Part shown: positions 50,942 through 59,137 of the stretch, in pieces
Numbering within the stretch: position 1 is the first letter of the stretch
Layout of the letters: the number at the start of each line of letters is the position of its first letter
Source: Bradyrhizobium sp. SZCCT0153
Lineage (GTDB): Bacteria > Pseudomonadota > Alphaproteobacteria > Rhizobiales > Xanthobacteraceae
Assembly: GCF_018129995.1 (NCBI RefSeq)
Contig: NZ_JAFCKS010000005.1
Span: forward strand, 248,001-312,000
Reading direction: 5' to 3'
Length of the DNA stretch: 64,000 bases
Program-made: the position numbers and the translations under genes
The notes under the pieces: generated by a model
Databases searched by the model: none
What the model was told of the DNA's origin: nothing
The model's input: the letters and a program-made list of their open reading frames with translations, nothing else

Positions 50942-52483
50942 TCAGGTCACCGGCGCCGGATTGAACAGCGTCAGATCGTTGTGGATGCCCCAGCGGTCCG
51001 ACCATGGCTTTGTCCGGCCGCTGGCGACGTCGAGGATCAGGCGGAACAGGTCCCAGCCGGTTTCCTCGATGGTCTTCTCGCCGGTGGCGATGCCGCCGGC
51101 GTCGAAATCGATCAGGTCTTTCCAGCGGCGCGCAAGCTCGCTGCGGGTCGCGACCTTGATCACAGGCGCGGCCGCAAGCCCGTAAGGCGTGCCGCGGCCG
51201 GTGGTGAACACTTGCAGCGTCATGCCGGAGGCGAGCTGGAGCGTGCCGCAGATGAAGTCGGAGGCAGGAGTGGCCGCGAACAACATGCCTTTCTGCGTTG
51301 CCTTCTCGCCGGGCGCGAGCACGCCGGTGATGGCGGACGAGCCGGACTTGACGATCGAGCCCAATGACTTCTCGACGATGTTGGCAAGACCGCCCTTCTT
51401 GTTGCCGGGCGTGGTGTTGGCGCTGCGATCGGCGCCGCCGCGCGCCAGATAGGAATCGTACCAGGCCATCTCGCGCACCAGCGCGCGGCCGACGTCCTCG
51501 TTGATTGCGCGGCGGGTGAGAAGCTGGATGGCGTCGCGCACTTCGGTGACTTCCGAGAACATCACGGTGGCGCCGGCGCGCACCAGCAGGTCTGCGGCGA
51601 AGCCAAGGGCGGGGTTGGCCGTGACGCCGGAAAACGCGTCGCTGCCGCCGCATTGCAGGCCGATCACGAGATCGGCCGCCGGGCAGGTCTCGCGGGTGCG
51701 CTTGTTGAGGATCTTCAGGCGCGCTTCGGCCTGCGTCATGATCGCGTCGACGATCGCGCCAAAGCCGTCGAAGGCTTCGTCCTGCATGCGGACAATGGCG
51801 TCGCTGACGCCTTCCGGCACCAGCCGCTCGGGCGCGAGCTTCTCGCATCCCAAGCTAATGACCAGGATCTCGCCGCCGAAATTCGGGTTCAGCGCGATGT
51901 TTTGCAGCGTGCGGATCGGCACAACCGCGTCCGGCGCGTTGATCGCGACACCGCAGCCATAGGCGTGCGTCAGCGGCACGACGTCGTCGACGTTCGGATA
52001 TTTCGGCAACAGCTCGGCGCGGATGCGCTTCACCGCGTATTCCATCGTGCCCTTGACGCATTGCACGGAGGAGGAGATGCCGAGGATGTTCTTGGTGCCG
52101 ACCGAGCCGTCGGTGTTGCGAAAGCCTTCGAAAGTAAAGCCTTCGAGCGGCGGCAGCGGCGCGGGGACGGCGGTGGAGATTTCCAGCTTGTCCAGCGCTG
52201 GCGCCTCCGGCATGCGGATGCGCGCCTCGTCCACCCATTCGCCGGCCTGGATCGGCGCGAGCGCGTAGCCGATCACCTCGCCATAGCGGATGATCGGCTG
52301 ATCTTGTGCGATGTCGACCAGCGCCGTCTTGTGGCCTTGCGGCACGAAGGCGCGCAGCGTCAGGCCGCAGGCAAAGCGCGAGCCGGCAGGAAGCCCGAAA
52401 TCATTGACCACGATCGCGACATTGTCGCGCTCGTTGAGCTTGATGTAGCGGGGCTGCTCTTTCGCTGCCACTGACTGGTCCAT
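50942..52483 (-). CDS. garD: Galactarate dehydratase (UxaA/GarD family)
   Basis: A 513-residue hydro-lyase with the two-part architecture of altronate/galactarate dehydratases: a small N-terminal SAF-like domain (VAIVVNDFGLPAGSRF) and a large catalytic domain with GYRNTDGSVGTKN-like FRNTDGSVGTKNILG, THAYGCGVAIN, GLQCGGSDAFSGVTANPALG and the Cys ligands for an Fe/Fe-S centre (CEKLAPE, LQCGGSD). The neighbouring glucarate genes favour galactarate over altronate. It yields 5-dehydro-4-deoxyglucarate, the same intermediate as GudD. ATG 52483 is used. It is last in the same-strand cluster, 130 bp after the aldehyde dehydrogenase, with a repeat in that gap. Confidence 0.87.
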   Translation of the reverse strand: MDQSVAAKEQPRYIKLNERDNVAIVVNDFGLPAGSRFACGLTLRAFVPQGHKTALVDIAQDQPIIRYGEVIGYALAPIQAGEWVDEARIRMPEAPALDKLEISTAVPAPLPPLEGFTFEGFRNTDGSVGTKNILGISSSVQCVKGTMEYAVKRIRAELLPKYPNVDDVVPLTHAYGCGVAINAPDAVVPIRTLQNIALNPNFGGEILVISLGCEKLAPERLVPEGVSDAIVRMQDEAFDGFGAIVDAIMTQAEARLKILNKRTRETCPAADLVIGLQCGGSDAFSGVTANPALGFAADLLVRAGATVMFSEVTEVRDAIQLLTRRAINEDVGRALVREMAWYDSYLARGGADRSANTTPGNKKGGLANIVEKSLGSIVKSGSSAITGVLAPGEKATQKGMLFAATPASDFICGTLQLASGMTLQVFTTGRGTPYGLAAAPVIKVATRSELARRWKDLIDFDAGGIATGEKTIEETGWDLFRLILDVASGRTKPWSDRWGIHNDLTLFNPAPVT

Positions 52484-52507
52484 TTGCTTTGCCTCAGAAG
52501 CTGAAGT

Positions 52508-52598
52508 CGTAGGGTGGGGCAAAGGCGCAACGCGCCGTGCCCACCATGCTTCACACCGAACCCAAGCGGTGGGCACGCTTCGCTTTGCCCACCCTACG
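52508..52598. repeat. Intergenic inverted repeat (CGTAGGGTGGG / CCCACCCTACG)
   Basis: CGTAGGGTGGGGCAAAGGCG and CGCTTTGCCCACCCTACG form ~16-bp arms; an inner pair GTGCCCACC / GGTGGGCAC lies within. It sits between garD and the aldehyde dehydrogenase gene and may cause polarity between them. Confidence 0.75.
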
Positions 52599-52613
52599 AT
52601 ATCTTGCCCTTGG

Positions 52614-54062
52614 TTAGCCCGGATAGGTATAGGCGGTCTTCACCGTGGTGTAGAACTCGCGGGCATAGGAGCCCTGCTCGCGGGCGCCGTAGCTCGAACC
52701 CTTCCGGCCGCCGAACGGCACGTGATAATCGACGCCTGCGGTCGGCAGATTGACCATCACCATGCCGGACTCGCTGTTGCGCTTGTAGTGCGAGGCGTAT
52801 TTCAGGCTGCTGGTGCAGATGCCGGAGGCGAGGCCGAACTCGGTGTCGTTGGAGATTGCCAGCGCCTCCTCGTAGTTCTTGGCGCGGATGACGGCGGCGA
52901 CGGGGCCGAAGATCTCCTCGCGCGCGATGCGCATGTTGTTGTTGGCCTCGGTGAACAGCGCCGGCTGCAGATAGTGGCCGGGCGTCTCGCGCTTGAGCAG
53001 CTCGCCGCCGAAGGCGAGCTTGGCGCCCTCGTCCTGGCCGATCTTGATGTAGCGCAGGTCCTGGTCGAGCTGGCTCTGGTCGACCACCGGGCCGATATGG
53101 ACGCCGGCCTTGAGCGCGTCGTCCACCGACAGGCCTTTCAGGCGCTCGGCCACCGCCGCGACGAAGCGGTCATGGATGCCTTCAGTGACGATCAGGCGGG
53201 AGGAGGCGGTGCAGCGCTGGCCGGTCGAGAAATAGGCACCGTTGACGGCGACCTCGACGGCGGTCTTGAGGTCGGCGTCGTCGAGCACGACCAGGGGATT
53301 CTTGCCGCCCATCTCGAGCTGGAACTTCTTCATCGGGTTCGACAGCACGCAGGCCTGCGCGATCTTGCGGCCGGTCTGCACCGAACCGGTGAAGGAGATC
53401 GCGGCGACGTCGGGGTGATCGAGCAGGGTCTGGCCGACGACCGAGCCGGAGCCGACCACGAGGTTGAATACGCCGGCGGGAATGCCGGAACGGGTGATGA
53501 TCTCGGACAGAGCGTGCGCCGAGCCCGGAACCAGTTCAGCGGGCTTGAACACCACGGTGTTGCCGTAGCAGAGCGCCGGCGCGATCTTCCAGGCGGGGAT
53601 CGCGATCGGGAAATTCCAGGGCGTGATCATGCCGACGACGCCGACCGGCTCACGGGTGAGCTCGACGTCGAGGCCGGGACGGACGGAGGCGCCCTTCTCG
53701 CCGATCAGGCGCAGCGCCTCGCCGGCGAAGAACGCAAAGATCTGGCCGGCACGCGCGACCTCGCCAATGCCTTCCGGCAGGGTCTTGCCTTCCTCACGGG
53801 CGAGCAGGCGGCCGAGCTCTTCCTTGCGGGCGATGATCTCGAGGGAAATCTTGTTCAGCGCGTCGTAGCGCGCCTGCGGCGTCGACTGCGCCCAGGCGGG
53901 GAAGGCGGCCTTGGCGGCGGCGATCGCTTTTTCGGTCTGCGCCTTGTCGGCCTTGGCGTATTCGCCGACGAGGTCGTTGGTGTTGGAGGGGTTGATGTTC
54001 TTGGTGACGCCGGAGCCGTCGACCCACTCGCCGCCGATGAAGTTCTTCAGGATCGCAGTCAT
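52614..54062 (-). CDS. 2,5-dioxovalerate (alpha-ketoglutaric semialdehyde) dehydrogenase
   Basis: A 482-residue aldehyde dehydrogenase: MITPWNFPIAIPAWK (NAD motif), FTGSVQTGRKI, catalytic Glu in LEMGGKNPLVV and nucleophile Cys in GQRCTASSRLI, with the C-terminal NSESGMVMVNLPTAGVDYHVPFGG. The last motif and the cluster context match enzymes oxidising alpha-ketoglutaric semialdehyde to 2-oxoglutarate, the last step of glucarate/galactarate breakdown. GGAGGAATACATG gives a very strong start. It is 18 bp after gudD, so they are co-transcribed. Confidence 0.9.
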   Translation of the reverse strand: MTAILKNFIGGEWVDGSGVTKNINPSNTNDLVGEYAKADKAQTEKAIAAAKAAFPAWAQSTPQARYDALNKISLEIIARKEELGRLLAREEGKTLPEGIGEVARAGQIFAFFAGEALRLIGEKGASVRPGLDVELTREPVGVVGMITPWNFPIAIPAWKIAPALCYGNTVVFKPAELVPGSAHALSEIITRSGIPAGVFNLVVGSGSVVGQTLLDHPDVAAISFTGSVQTGRKIAQACVLSNPMKKFQLEMGGKNPLVVLDDADLKTAVEVAVNGAYFSTGQRCTASSRLIVTEGIHDRFVAAVAERLKGLSVDDALKAGVHIGPVVDQSQLDQDLRYIKIGQDEGAKLAFGGELLKRETPGHYLQPALFTEANNNMRIAREEIFGPVAAVIRAKNYEEALAISNDTEFGLASGICTSSLKYASHYKRNSESGMVMVNLPTAGVDYHVPFGGRKGSSYGAREQGSYAREFYTTVKTAYTYPG

Positions 54063-54080
54063 GTATTCCTCCAGAGTTTC

Positions 54081-55424
54081 TTAGCGAACGAGGCAGGGAC
54101 GCTTGTCGTCGAAGGTCCAGCCGGGGATCAGGTCCTGCATGGCAATAGCGTCATCGCGGGCGCCAAGTCCATGCTGCTTATAGAGGTCATGCGCGGCGTC
54201 GATGGCGGCCCTGTCGATTTCGATACCCAGGCCCGGCCGGTCGGGCACGGCGATCTTGCCGCCCTTGATCCGGAGCGGCTCTTTGGTCAGCGCCTGGCCG
54301 TCCTGCCAGATCCAGTGCGTGTCGATCGCGGTGACCTTGCCCGGGGCGGCAGCGCCGACATGGGTGAACATGGCGAGCGAGATGTCGAAATGGTTGTTGG
54401 AGTGCGAGCCCCAGGTCAGGCCGTTGTCGCGGCAGGTCTGGGCAACGCGCACCGAGCCCTGCATGGTCCAGAAATGGGGATCGGCGAGCGGAATGTCGAC
54501 CGCTCCCAGACGCAAGGCATGCGAGAGCTGCCGCCAGTCGGTTGCGATCATGTTGGTCGCGGTCGGCAGCCCGGTGGCGCGGCGGAACTCGGCCATGATT
54601 TCTCGGCCGGAGAAGCCGGCTTCGGCTCCACAGGGGTCCTCGGCATAGGCGAGGATGCCGTGCATGTCCTTGCAAAGCCGGATAGCCTCGTCGAGTGACC
54701 AGGCGCCGTTCGGGTCCAGGGTCACGCGCGCGTTCGGAAAGCGCTTGGCGATGGCGGTGACGGCCTCGATCTCCTGCTCACCGCGAAGCACGCCGCCCTT
54801 GAGCTTGAAATCGGCGAAGCCGTAATGATCGTGGGTGGCTTCCGCGAGCCGCACCACGGTCTCCGGCGACATCGCCTCCTGATGGCGCAAGTTGAACCAT
54901 TCCGGCTTGCCGGTCTCGCCCGCGACGTAGTCGAGTTTGCTCTTGCGGCGATCGCCGACGAAGAAGAGATAGCCGAGCGTCTCGACGCTTTTGCGCTGCT
55001 GGCCCTCGCCGAGCAGCGCGGCGACGGGCAGGTTGAGATGCTGACCGAGCAAATCGAGCAGCGCGGATTCAATCGCCGTGACCGCATGGATCATGACGCG
55101 CAGGTCGAATGTCTGCTTGCCGCGGCCGCCGGCATCGCGGTCGGCGAAGGCGGTGCGGATGTCGGCGAGGATGTTGTTCATCGCGCCGACGGTCTTGCCG
55201 GTCACGAGATCGCGGGCATCCTGGAGCGTCTGCCAGATCTTCTGCCCGCCCGGCACCTCGCCGACACCGGTGTGACCGGCATTGTCGGTGAGGATGACGA
55301 TGTTGCGGGTGAAGAACGGCGCGTGCGCGCCGCTCAGATTGAGGAGCATGCCGTCGCGGCCTGCGACCGGGATCACCTGCATCGCGGTGACGACCGGTGC
55401 GCCGGTGATCTCGGTCCTTGCCAT
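54081..55424 (-). CDS. gudD: Glucarate dehydratase
   Basis: A 447-residue enolase-superfamily acid-sugar dehydratase. N-terminal capping domain (AHAPFFTRNIVILTDN, GHTGVGEVPGG), barrel with KxK (FADFKLKGG), metal ligands in LDPNGAWS and AEDPCG, the catalytic His/Asp pair in GSHSNNHFDISLAMF, and HWIWQDGQ near the end. It dehydrates D-glucarate (often also L-idarate) to 5-dehydro-4-deoxy-D-glucarate. GGAGGAG precedes the ATG. It lies between kdgD (26 bp upstream) and the dehydrogenase in one operon. Confidence 0.95.
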   Translation of the reverse strand: MARTEITGAPVVTAMQVIPVAGRDGMLLNLSGAHAPFFTRNIVILTDNAGHTGVGEVPGGQKIWQTLQDARDLVTGKTVGAMNNILADIRTAFADRDAGGRGKQTFDLRVMIHAVTAIESALLDLLGQHLNLPVAALLGEGQQRKSVETLGYLFFVGDRRKSKLDYVAGETGKPEWFNLRHQEAMSPETVVRLAEATHDHYGFADFKLKGGVLRGEQEIEAVTAIAKRFPNARVTLDPNGAWSLDEAIRLCKDMHGILAYAEDPCGAEAGFSGREIMAEFRRATGLPTATNMIATDWRQLSHALRLGAVDIPLADPHFWTMQGSVRVAQTCRDNGLTWGSHSNNHFDISLAMFTHVGAAAPGKVTAIDTHWIWQDGQALTKEPLRIKGGKIAVPDRPGLGIEIDRAAIDAAHDLYKQHGLGARDDAIAMQDLIPGWTFDDKRPCLVR

Positions 55425-55450
55425 CGTCCGCTCCTCCCTGTTGTCGTTTG

Positions 55451-56395
55451 TTATTCTGCAGCCTGTTGTGACGATCGGATGGCGGGCAGATCCTTGACCA
55501 GCGCCGTCACTTCCGCGATCTCCTGCTCGGTGAGATCGGTGAGGGGCGGGCGGACCGGGCCGGAATCGCGGCCGATCACCTTCATGCCGGCCTTGATGAT
55601 CGAGACCGCATAGCCCTTCTTGCGATTGCGGATCGCGATCAGCGGCAGGATGAAATCCTTCAGCCCGGCATGGATCGTCGCGTGATCGCGCTTGCGCACG
55701 GCGTCGTAGAAATTGGTGGCGAATTCCGGAACGAAGTTGAACACGGCCGAGGAGTAGGTCGTCACGCCCATGTCGAGATAGGGCAGCGCGAATGTCTCCG
55801 CGGTCGGCAGGCCGCCGATATAGGTCAGGCGGTCGCCGAGCTTGGTGTGGACGCGGGTCATCAATTCGATGTCGCCGATACCGTCCTTGTACCCGACGAG
55901 GTTCGGGCAGCGCTCTGCGAGACGCGCCAGCGTGTCGGGCTGGAGGATGGCGTTGTCGCGGTTGTAGACGATGACGCCGATCTTCACCGAGGCGCAGACC
56001 GCCTCGACATGGGCGGCAAGGCCGTCCTGCTCGGCATGGGTGAGATAGGGCGGCAGCAGCAACAGGCCGTCGGCACCGGCCTTCTCGGCCCCGATCGCGA
56101 TCTCGCGGGCGATTGCGGTGCCGTAGCCGGTTCCGGCGAGCACGGGCACGCGGCCCTTGGTCTCTTCCACGGCGATCTTGACGACCTGCGGAACTTCGGT
56201 CGGCGTCAGCGAGAAGAACTCGCCGGTGCCGCCGGCCGCGAACAGGCCGGCGACGTCATAGCCGCAGAGCCAGTCCATGTTGGCGCGGTAGGTCGTTTCG
56301 TCGAAGGAGTAATCCGCCTTGAACGGCGTGACGGGGAAGGACAGGAGGCCGGATCCGATCTTATGGGCCATCTCCTGCGGGGTCATCTTGCTCAT
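55451..56395 (-). CDS. kdgD: 5-dehydro-4-deoxyglucarate dehydratase (decarboxylating)
   Basis: A 314-residue class I aldolase-like (DHDPS/NAL superfamily) enzyme: LLSFPVTPFKADYSFD, GGTGEFFSLTPTE, the Tyr in VIVYNRDNA and the Schiff-base Lys in LVGYKDGIGD. It converts 5-dehydro-4-deoxyglucarate into alpha-ketoglutaric semialdehyde, CO2 and water. ATG 56395 has GGGAG upstream; the frame to 56494 is not conserved. First of four same-strand catabolic genes; the regulator gene lies 128 bp upstream of it on the same strand. Confidence 0.93.
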   Translation of the reverse strand: MSKMTPQEMAHKIGSGLLSFPVTPFKADYSFDETTYRANMDWLCGYDVAGLFAAGGTGEFFSLTPTEVPQVVKIAVEETKGRVPVLAGTGYGTAIAREIAIGAEKAGADGLLLLPPYLTHAEQDGLAAHVEAVCASVKIGVIVYNRDNAILQPDTLARLAERCPNLVGYKDGIGDIELMTRVHTKLGDRLTYIGGLPTAETFALPYLDMGVTTYSSAVFNFVPEFATNFYDAVRKRDHATIHAGLKDFILPLIAIRNRKKGYAVSIIKAGMKVIGRDSGPVRPPLTDLTEQEIAEVTALVKDLPAIRSSQQAAE

Positions 56396-56523
56396 GGGCG
56401 CTGCTCCCTTATTGCGTGTTGTGGAGGACGCAACCAAGGCCTGCGCGTCCATGCGCCGTTGTTTAGGCAACCGTTCTATGCGCGTCCAAGCCAAAGCCTA
56501 TATCGACCGATGCGAAATCAGCA

Positions 56524-57429
56524 TCAATCTTCCATCGTCTCCGCGGAGGACAATTCACCTGCGATTTTGACGAGCGCCGACAGCAGCGGATTCTCGTCGT
56601 CGCGGCGCCAGACCATGAACAGCTCGACAGGCACGCGCGTGCGCAGCTTGAGCGGCCGCAGCCGCACGTCGGAGATCTTCAGGCTTGCCGCGGCCGCCGG
56701 CACGATAGCAAGGCCGAGGCCGGCGCGGACCATGGCGAGGATCGAGTGGATCTGGCTGAGGTGCTGCACATAGCGCGGCAGCACGTCGGCGCGAGTGAAC
56801 AGCGCCACCAGCAGATCGTGGAAATAGCGACTTTCATAGGGCGAATACATCACGAAGGGCTGGCCGTCGAAATCCTTGATGGTGACGGTTTCGGCGTTCG
56901 CCAGCGGATGCTTCTTCGGGATCGCGGCGAGCAGGGGCTCGGCGACGACGCGGCGGCTGGCGATTTCCGGGCGCGCGATCGGCGGTCTGAGCAAACCCGC
57001 ATCGATCTGGCCGGAGCTCAACGCCTCGAACTGGTCGCCCGACACCATCTCCTTCAGCGAGAAGTCGACTTCGGGCAGCTTGGCGCGGCAGGCTGCGACG
57101 AGCTCCGGGAGGAAGCCGTAGGCGGCGGCGGCGGTGAAGCCGATCTTCACCGAGCCGGTCTTGCCGAGCGCGATGCGACGGGCGACCTGCGAGGCACTTT
57201 CGGCGAGCTTCAGGATGCGCCGCGCCTCGGGCAGGAAGCTGCGCCCGGCAGGTGTCAACCGCACCGAGCGGCTGGTACGCTCCAGCAGCGGCGCATCGAT
57301 GATGTGCTCGAGCACCTGGATCTGCCGGGACAGCGGCGGCTGGGTCATGTTCAGCCGCGCGGCGGCGCGGCCGAAATGCAATTCCTCCGCCACCGTGACG
57401 AAACAGCGGAGCTGGTTGAGGTCGAACAT
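56524..57429 (-). CDS. LysR-type regulator of the glucarate cluster
   Basis: A 301-residue LysR protein: helix-turn-helix at residues ~1-60 (FDLNQLRCFVTVAEELHFGRAAARLN, shown in part; QPPLSRQIQVLE) and the two-lobed effector domain from ~90 with IGFTAAAAYGFLPEL and MVRAGLGLAIVPAAAA. ATG 57429 starts at the conserved MFDLNQLRCF. It lies between the catabolic genes and the transporter, all on one strand, so control of both by a sugar acid is likely but inferred. Confidence 0.88.
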   Translation of the reverse strand: MFDLNQLRCFVTVAEELHFGRAAARLNMTQPPLSRQIQVLEHIIDAPLLERTSRSVRLTPAGRSFLPEARRILKLAESASQVARRIALGKTGSVKIGFTAAAAYGFLPELVAACRAKLPEVDFSLKEMVSGDQFEALSSGQIDAGLLRPPIARPEIASRRVVAEPLLAAIPKKHPLANAETVTIKDFDGQPFVMYSPYESRYFHDLLVALFTRADVLPRYVQHLSQIHSILAMVRAGLGLAIVPAAAASLKISDVRLRPLKLRTRVPVELFMVWRRDDENPLLSALVKIAGELSSAETMED

Positions 57430-57484
57430 CGATACATGCCTTAGATGAATAAGGCGTTTCCCCGGCACTTCTAGCATCGATTAC

Positions 57485-57519
57485 CCCCAAAACAAAGACG
57501 GCGGCTGTGACGCCGCCGT
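57485..57519 (-). terminator. Terminator after the MFS gene
   Basis: On the minus strand, ACGGCGGC and GCCGCCGT arms (8 bp, 6-base loop; 57498-57519) are followed by CTTTGTTTTGGGGG. It probably ends the transporter transcript before the regulator gene. Confidence 0.65.
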
Positions 57520-57551
57520 TGAGTTGCCTGGTCAAGCTCCCGCAGGAGCCC

Positions 57552-58904
57552 TCAGGAGGAACGTTTGAGCACCACCCGCTCGATCTTGCCGACGATCACG
57601 AGATAGGCGAATGCGGCCACCAGCGCGTTGGCGCCGACGAAGACCAGCGCGCCGTTGAACGAGCCGGTCGCGGCCAGGATGTAGCCGATCACGATCGGGG
57701 TGCTGATCGAGGAGAGGTTGCCGAAGGTGTTGAACAGGCCGCCCGAGACGCCGCCGGCTTCCTTCGGCGAGGTGTCGGAGACGACGGCCCAGCCGAGCGC
57801 GCCGATGCCCTTGCCGAAGAAGGCGAGCGCCATGAAGCCGACCACCAGCGCCTGCCCGTCCACATAGTTGCAGGCGATGATCGACATCGACAGCAGCATG
57901 CCGCCGACGATGGGGATTTTCCGCGCCAGCGTCAGCGAACCCGTCTTGCGCAGGATGGCGTCGGAGATGACGCCGCCGAGCACGCCGCCGATGAAGCCGC
58001 ACAGCGCCGGCAGCGTCGCGACGAATCCGGCCTGCAGGATCGACAGGCCGCGCTCCTTGACGAGATAGACCGGGAACCAGGTCAGGAAGAAATAGGTCAG
58101 CGTGTTGATGCAGTACTGGCCGAGATAGACGCCGAGCATCATGCGGTTGGAGAGCAATTGGCGGATGTGGTCCCAGCGGGGGCCGGAGTCCGGCGCACGC
58201 TCGTGCTTCAGATCGTCCTTCGGCGCGTCGAGATCGACCAGCGCGCCGCCGTCCTTGATGTAGTCGAACTCGGCCTCGTTGATCCCGGGATGCTCCTTCG
58301 GGCCATAGATGGTCTTGATCCAGGCGAGACCCATGAGGATTCCGAGCGCGCCCATCACGAAGAACACGTAGCGCCAGCCGTAGTCGTGCGCGATCCAGCC
58401 CATCAGCGGCGCGAAGATCACGGTGGCGAAATACTGCCCCGAATTGAAGAAAGCCGATGCGGTGCCGCGCTCGTTACCGGGAAACCAGGCCGCGACGATG
58501 CGGGCGTTGGCGGGGAAGGACGGAGCCTCGGCGATGCCGACCAGGAAGCGCAGGCCGAACAGCACGGTGATCGCGGTGCCGGCGCTGAAGAAGCCGACCC
58601 AGCCCTGCATCATCGTGAAGATCGACCAGACGATGATGCTGAAGGCATAGACGAGGCGCGAGCCGTAGCGGTCGAGCAGCCAGCCGCCCGGCACCTGCGC
58701 GATCACATAGGACCAGCCGAAGGCCGAGAAGATGTAGCCCATGGCGACGGGATCGAGATGGAGCTCCTTGGAGAGCGCGGGGCCCGCGATCGAGAGCGTG
58801 GCGCGGTCGGCGTAATTGACGGTCGTGACCAGGAACAACATGGTCACGATGAACAACCTGACGCGAGACCTCCTCACGTCCGTTGCGGACACCACTGCGC
58901 TCAT
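57552..58904 (-). CDS. gudP: MFS D-glucarate/D-galactarate importer
   Basis: A 450-residue, 12-helix anion:cation symporter: RLFIVTMLFLVTTVNYADRATLSIAG and the ACS motif in FGWSYVIAQVPGGWLLDRYGSR (both shown near the N-terminus), then AEAPSFPANARIVAAWFP. This is the GudP/GarP/ExuT group, importing glucarate, galactarate or other hexuronates. AAGGAGG before ATG 58904 decides the start against the open frame to 59087. Its place beside gudD, garD and kdgD supports the substrate. Confidence 0.87.
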   Translation of the reverse strand: MSAVVSATDVRRSRVRLFIVTMLFLVTTVNYADRATLSIAGPALSKELHLDPVAMGYIFSAFGWSYVIAQVPGGWLLDRYGSRLVYAFSIIVWSIFTMMQGWVGFFSAGTAITVLFGLRFLVGIAEAPSFPANARIVAAWFPGNERGTASAFFNSGQYFATVIFAPLMGWIAHDYGWRYVFFVMGALGILMGLAWIKTIYGPKEHPGINEAEFDYIKDGGALVDLDAPKDDLKHERAPDSGPRWDHIRQLLSNRMMLGVYLGQYCINTLTYFFLTWFPVYLVKERGLSILQAGFVATLPALCGFIGGVLGGVISDAILRKTGSLTLARKIPIVGGMLLSMSIIACNYVDGQALVVGFMALAFFGKGIGALGWAVVSDTSPKEAGGVSGGLFNTFGNLSSISTPIVIGYILAATGSFNGALVFVGANALVAAFAYLVIVGKIERVVLKRSS

Positions 58905-59080
58905 CACGCGCCTCCTTAGAACTCGAAATGTTTCCTCACTGCGACTCCTAGAGGCGCGCGCGGCAAAGTGTCCAAGTTCAAGGGGGTATCGATCGATGCC
59001 GTTTTTGGATTGATGGAACGGCAGGTCGAGGAAACGATGCGTGGAAATCGTGACCGGGATCGAGTGCTCGAGCCACCAAC

Positions 59081-59112
59081 TCGTCATTGCTTCGCTGCGC
59101 TCGCGATGACGG
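59081..59112. repeat. Partial GTCATTGCGAGCG-family repeat
   Basis: TCGTCATTGC...GCTCGCGATGACGG resembles the two ends of the element at 35281-35375 joined with the middle missing. It lies in the gap upstream of gudP and downstream of the SGNH hydrolase gene. Confidence 0.5.
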
Positions 59113-59137
59113 CGCGGAGAGAGTTCGCTCTTGCTAT

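Noticed and set aside
52569..54698. A 709-codon + frame opposite the aldehyde dehydrogenase and gudD genes
   Set aside because: It crosses two well-supported minus-strand genes and shows only shadow composition.
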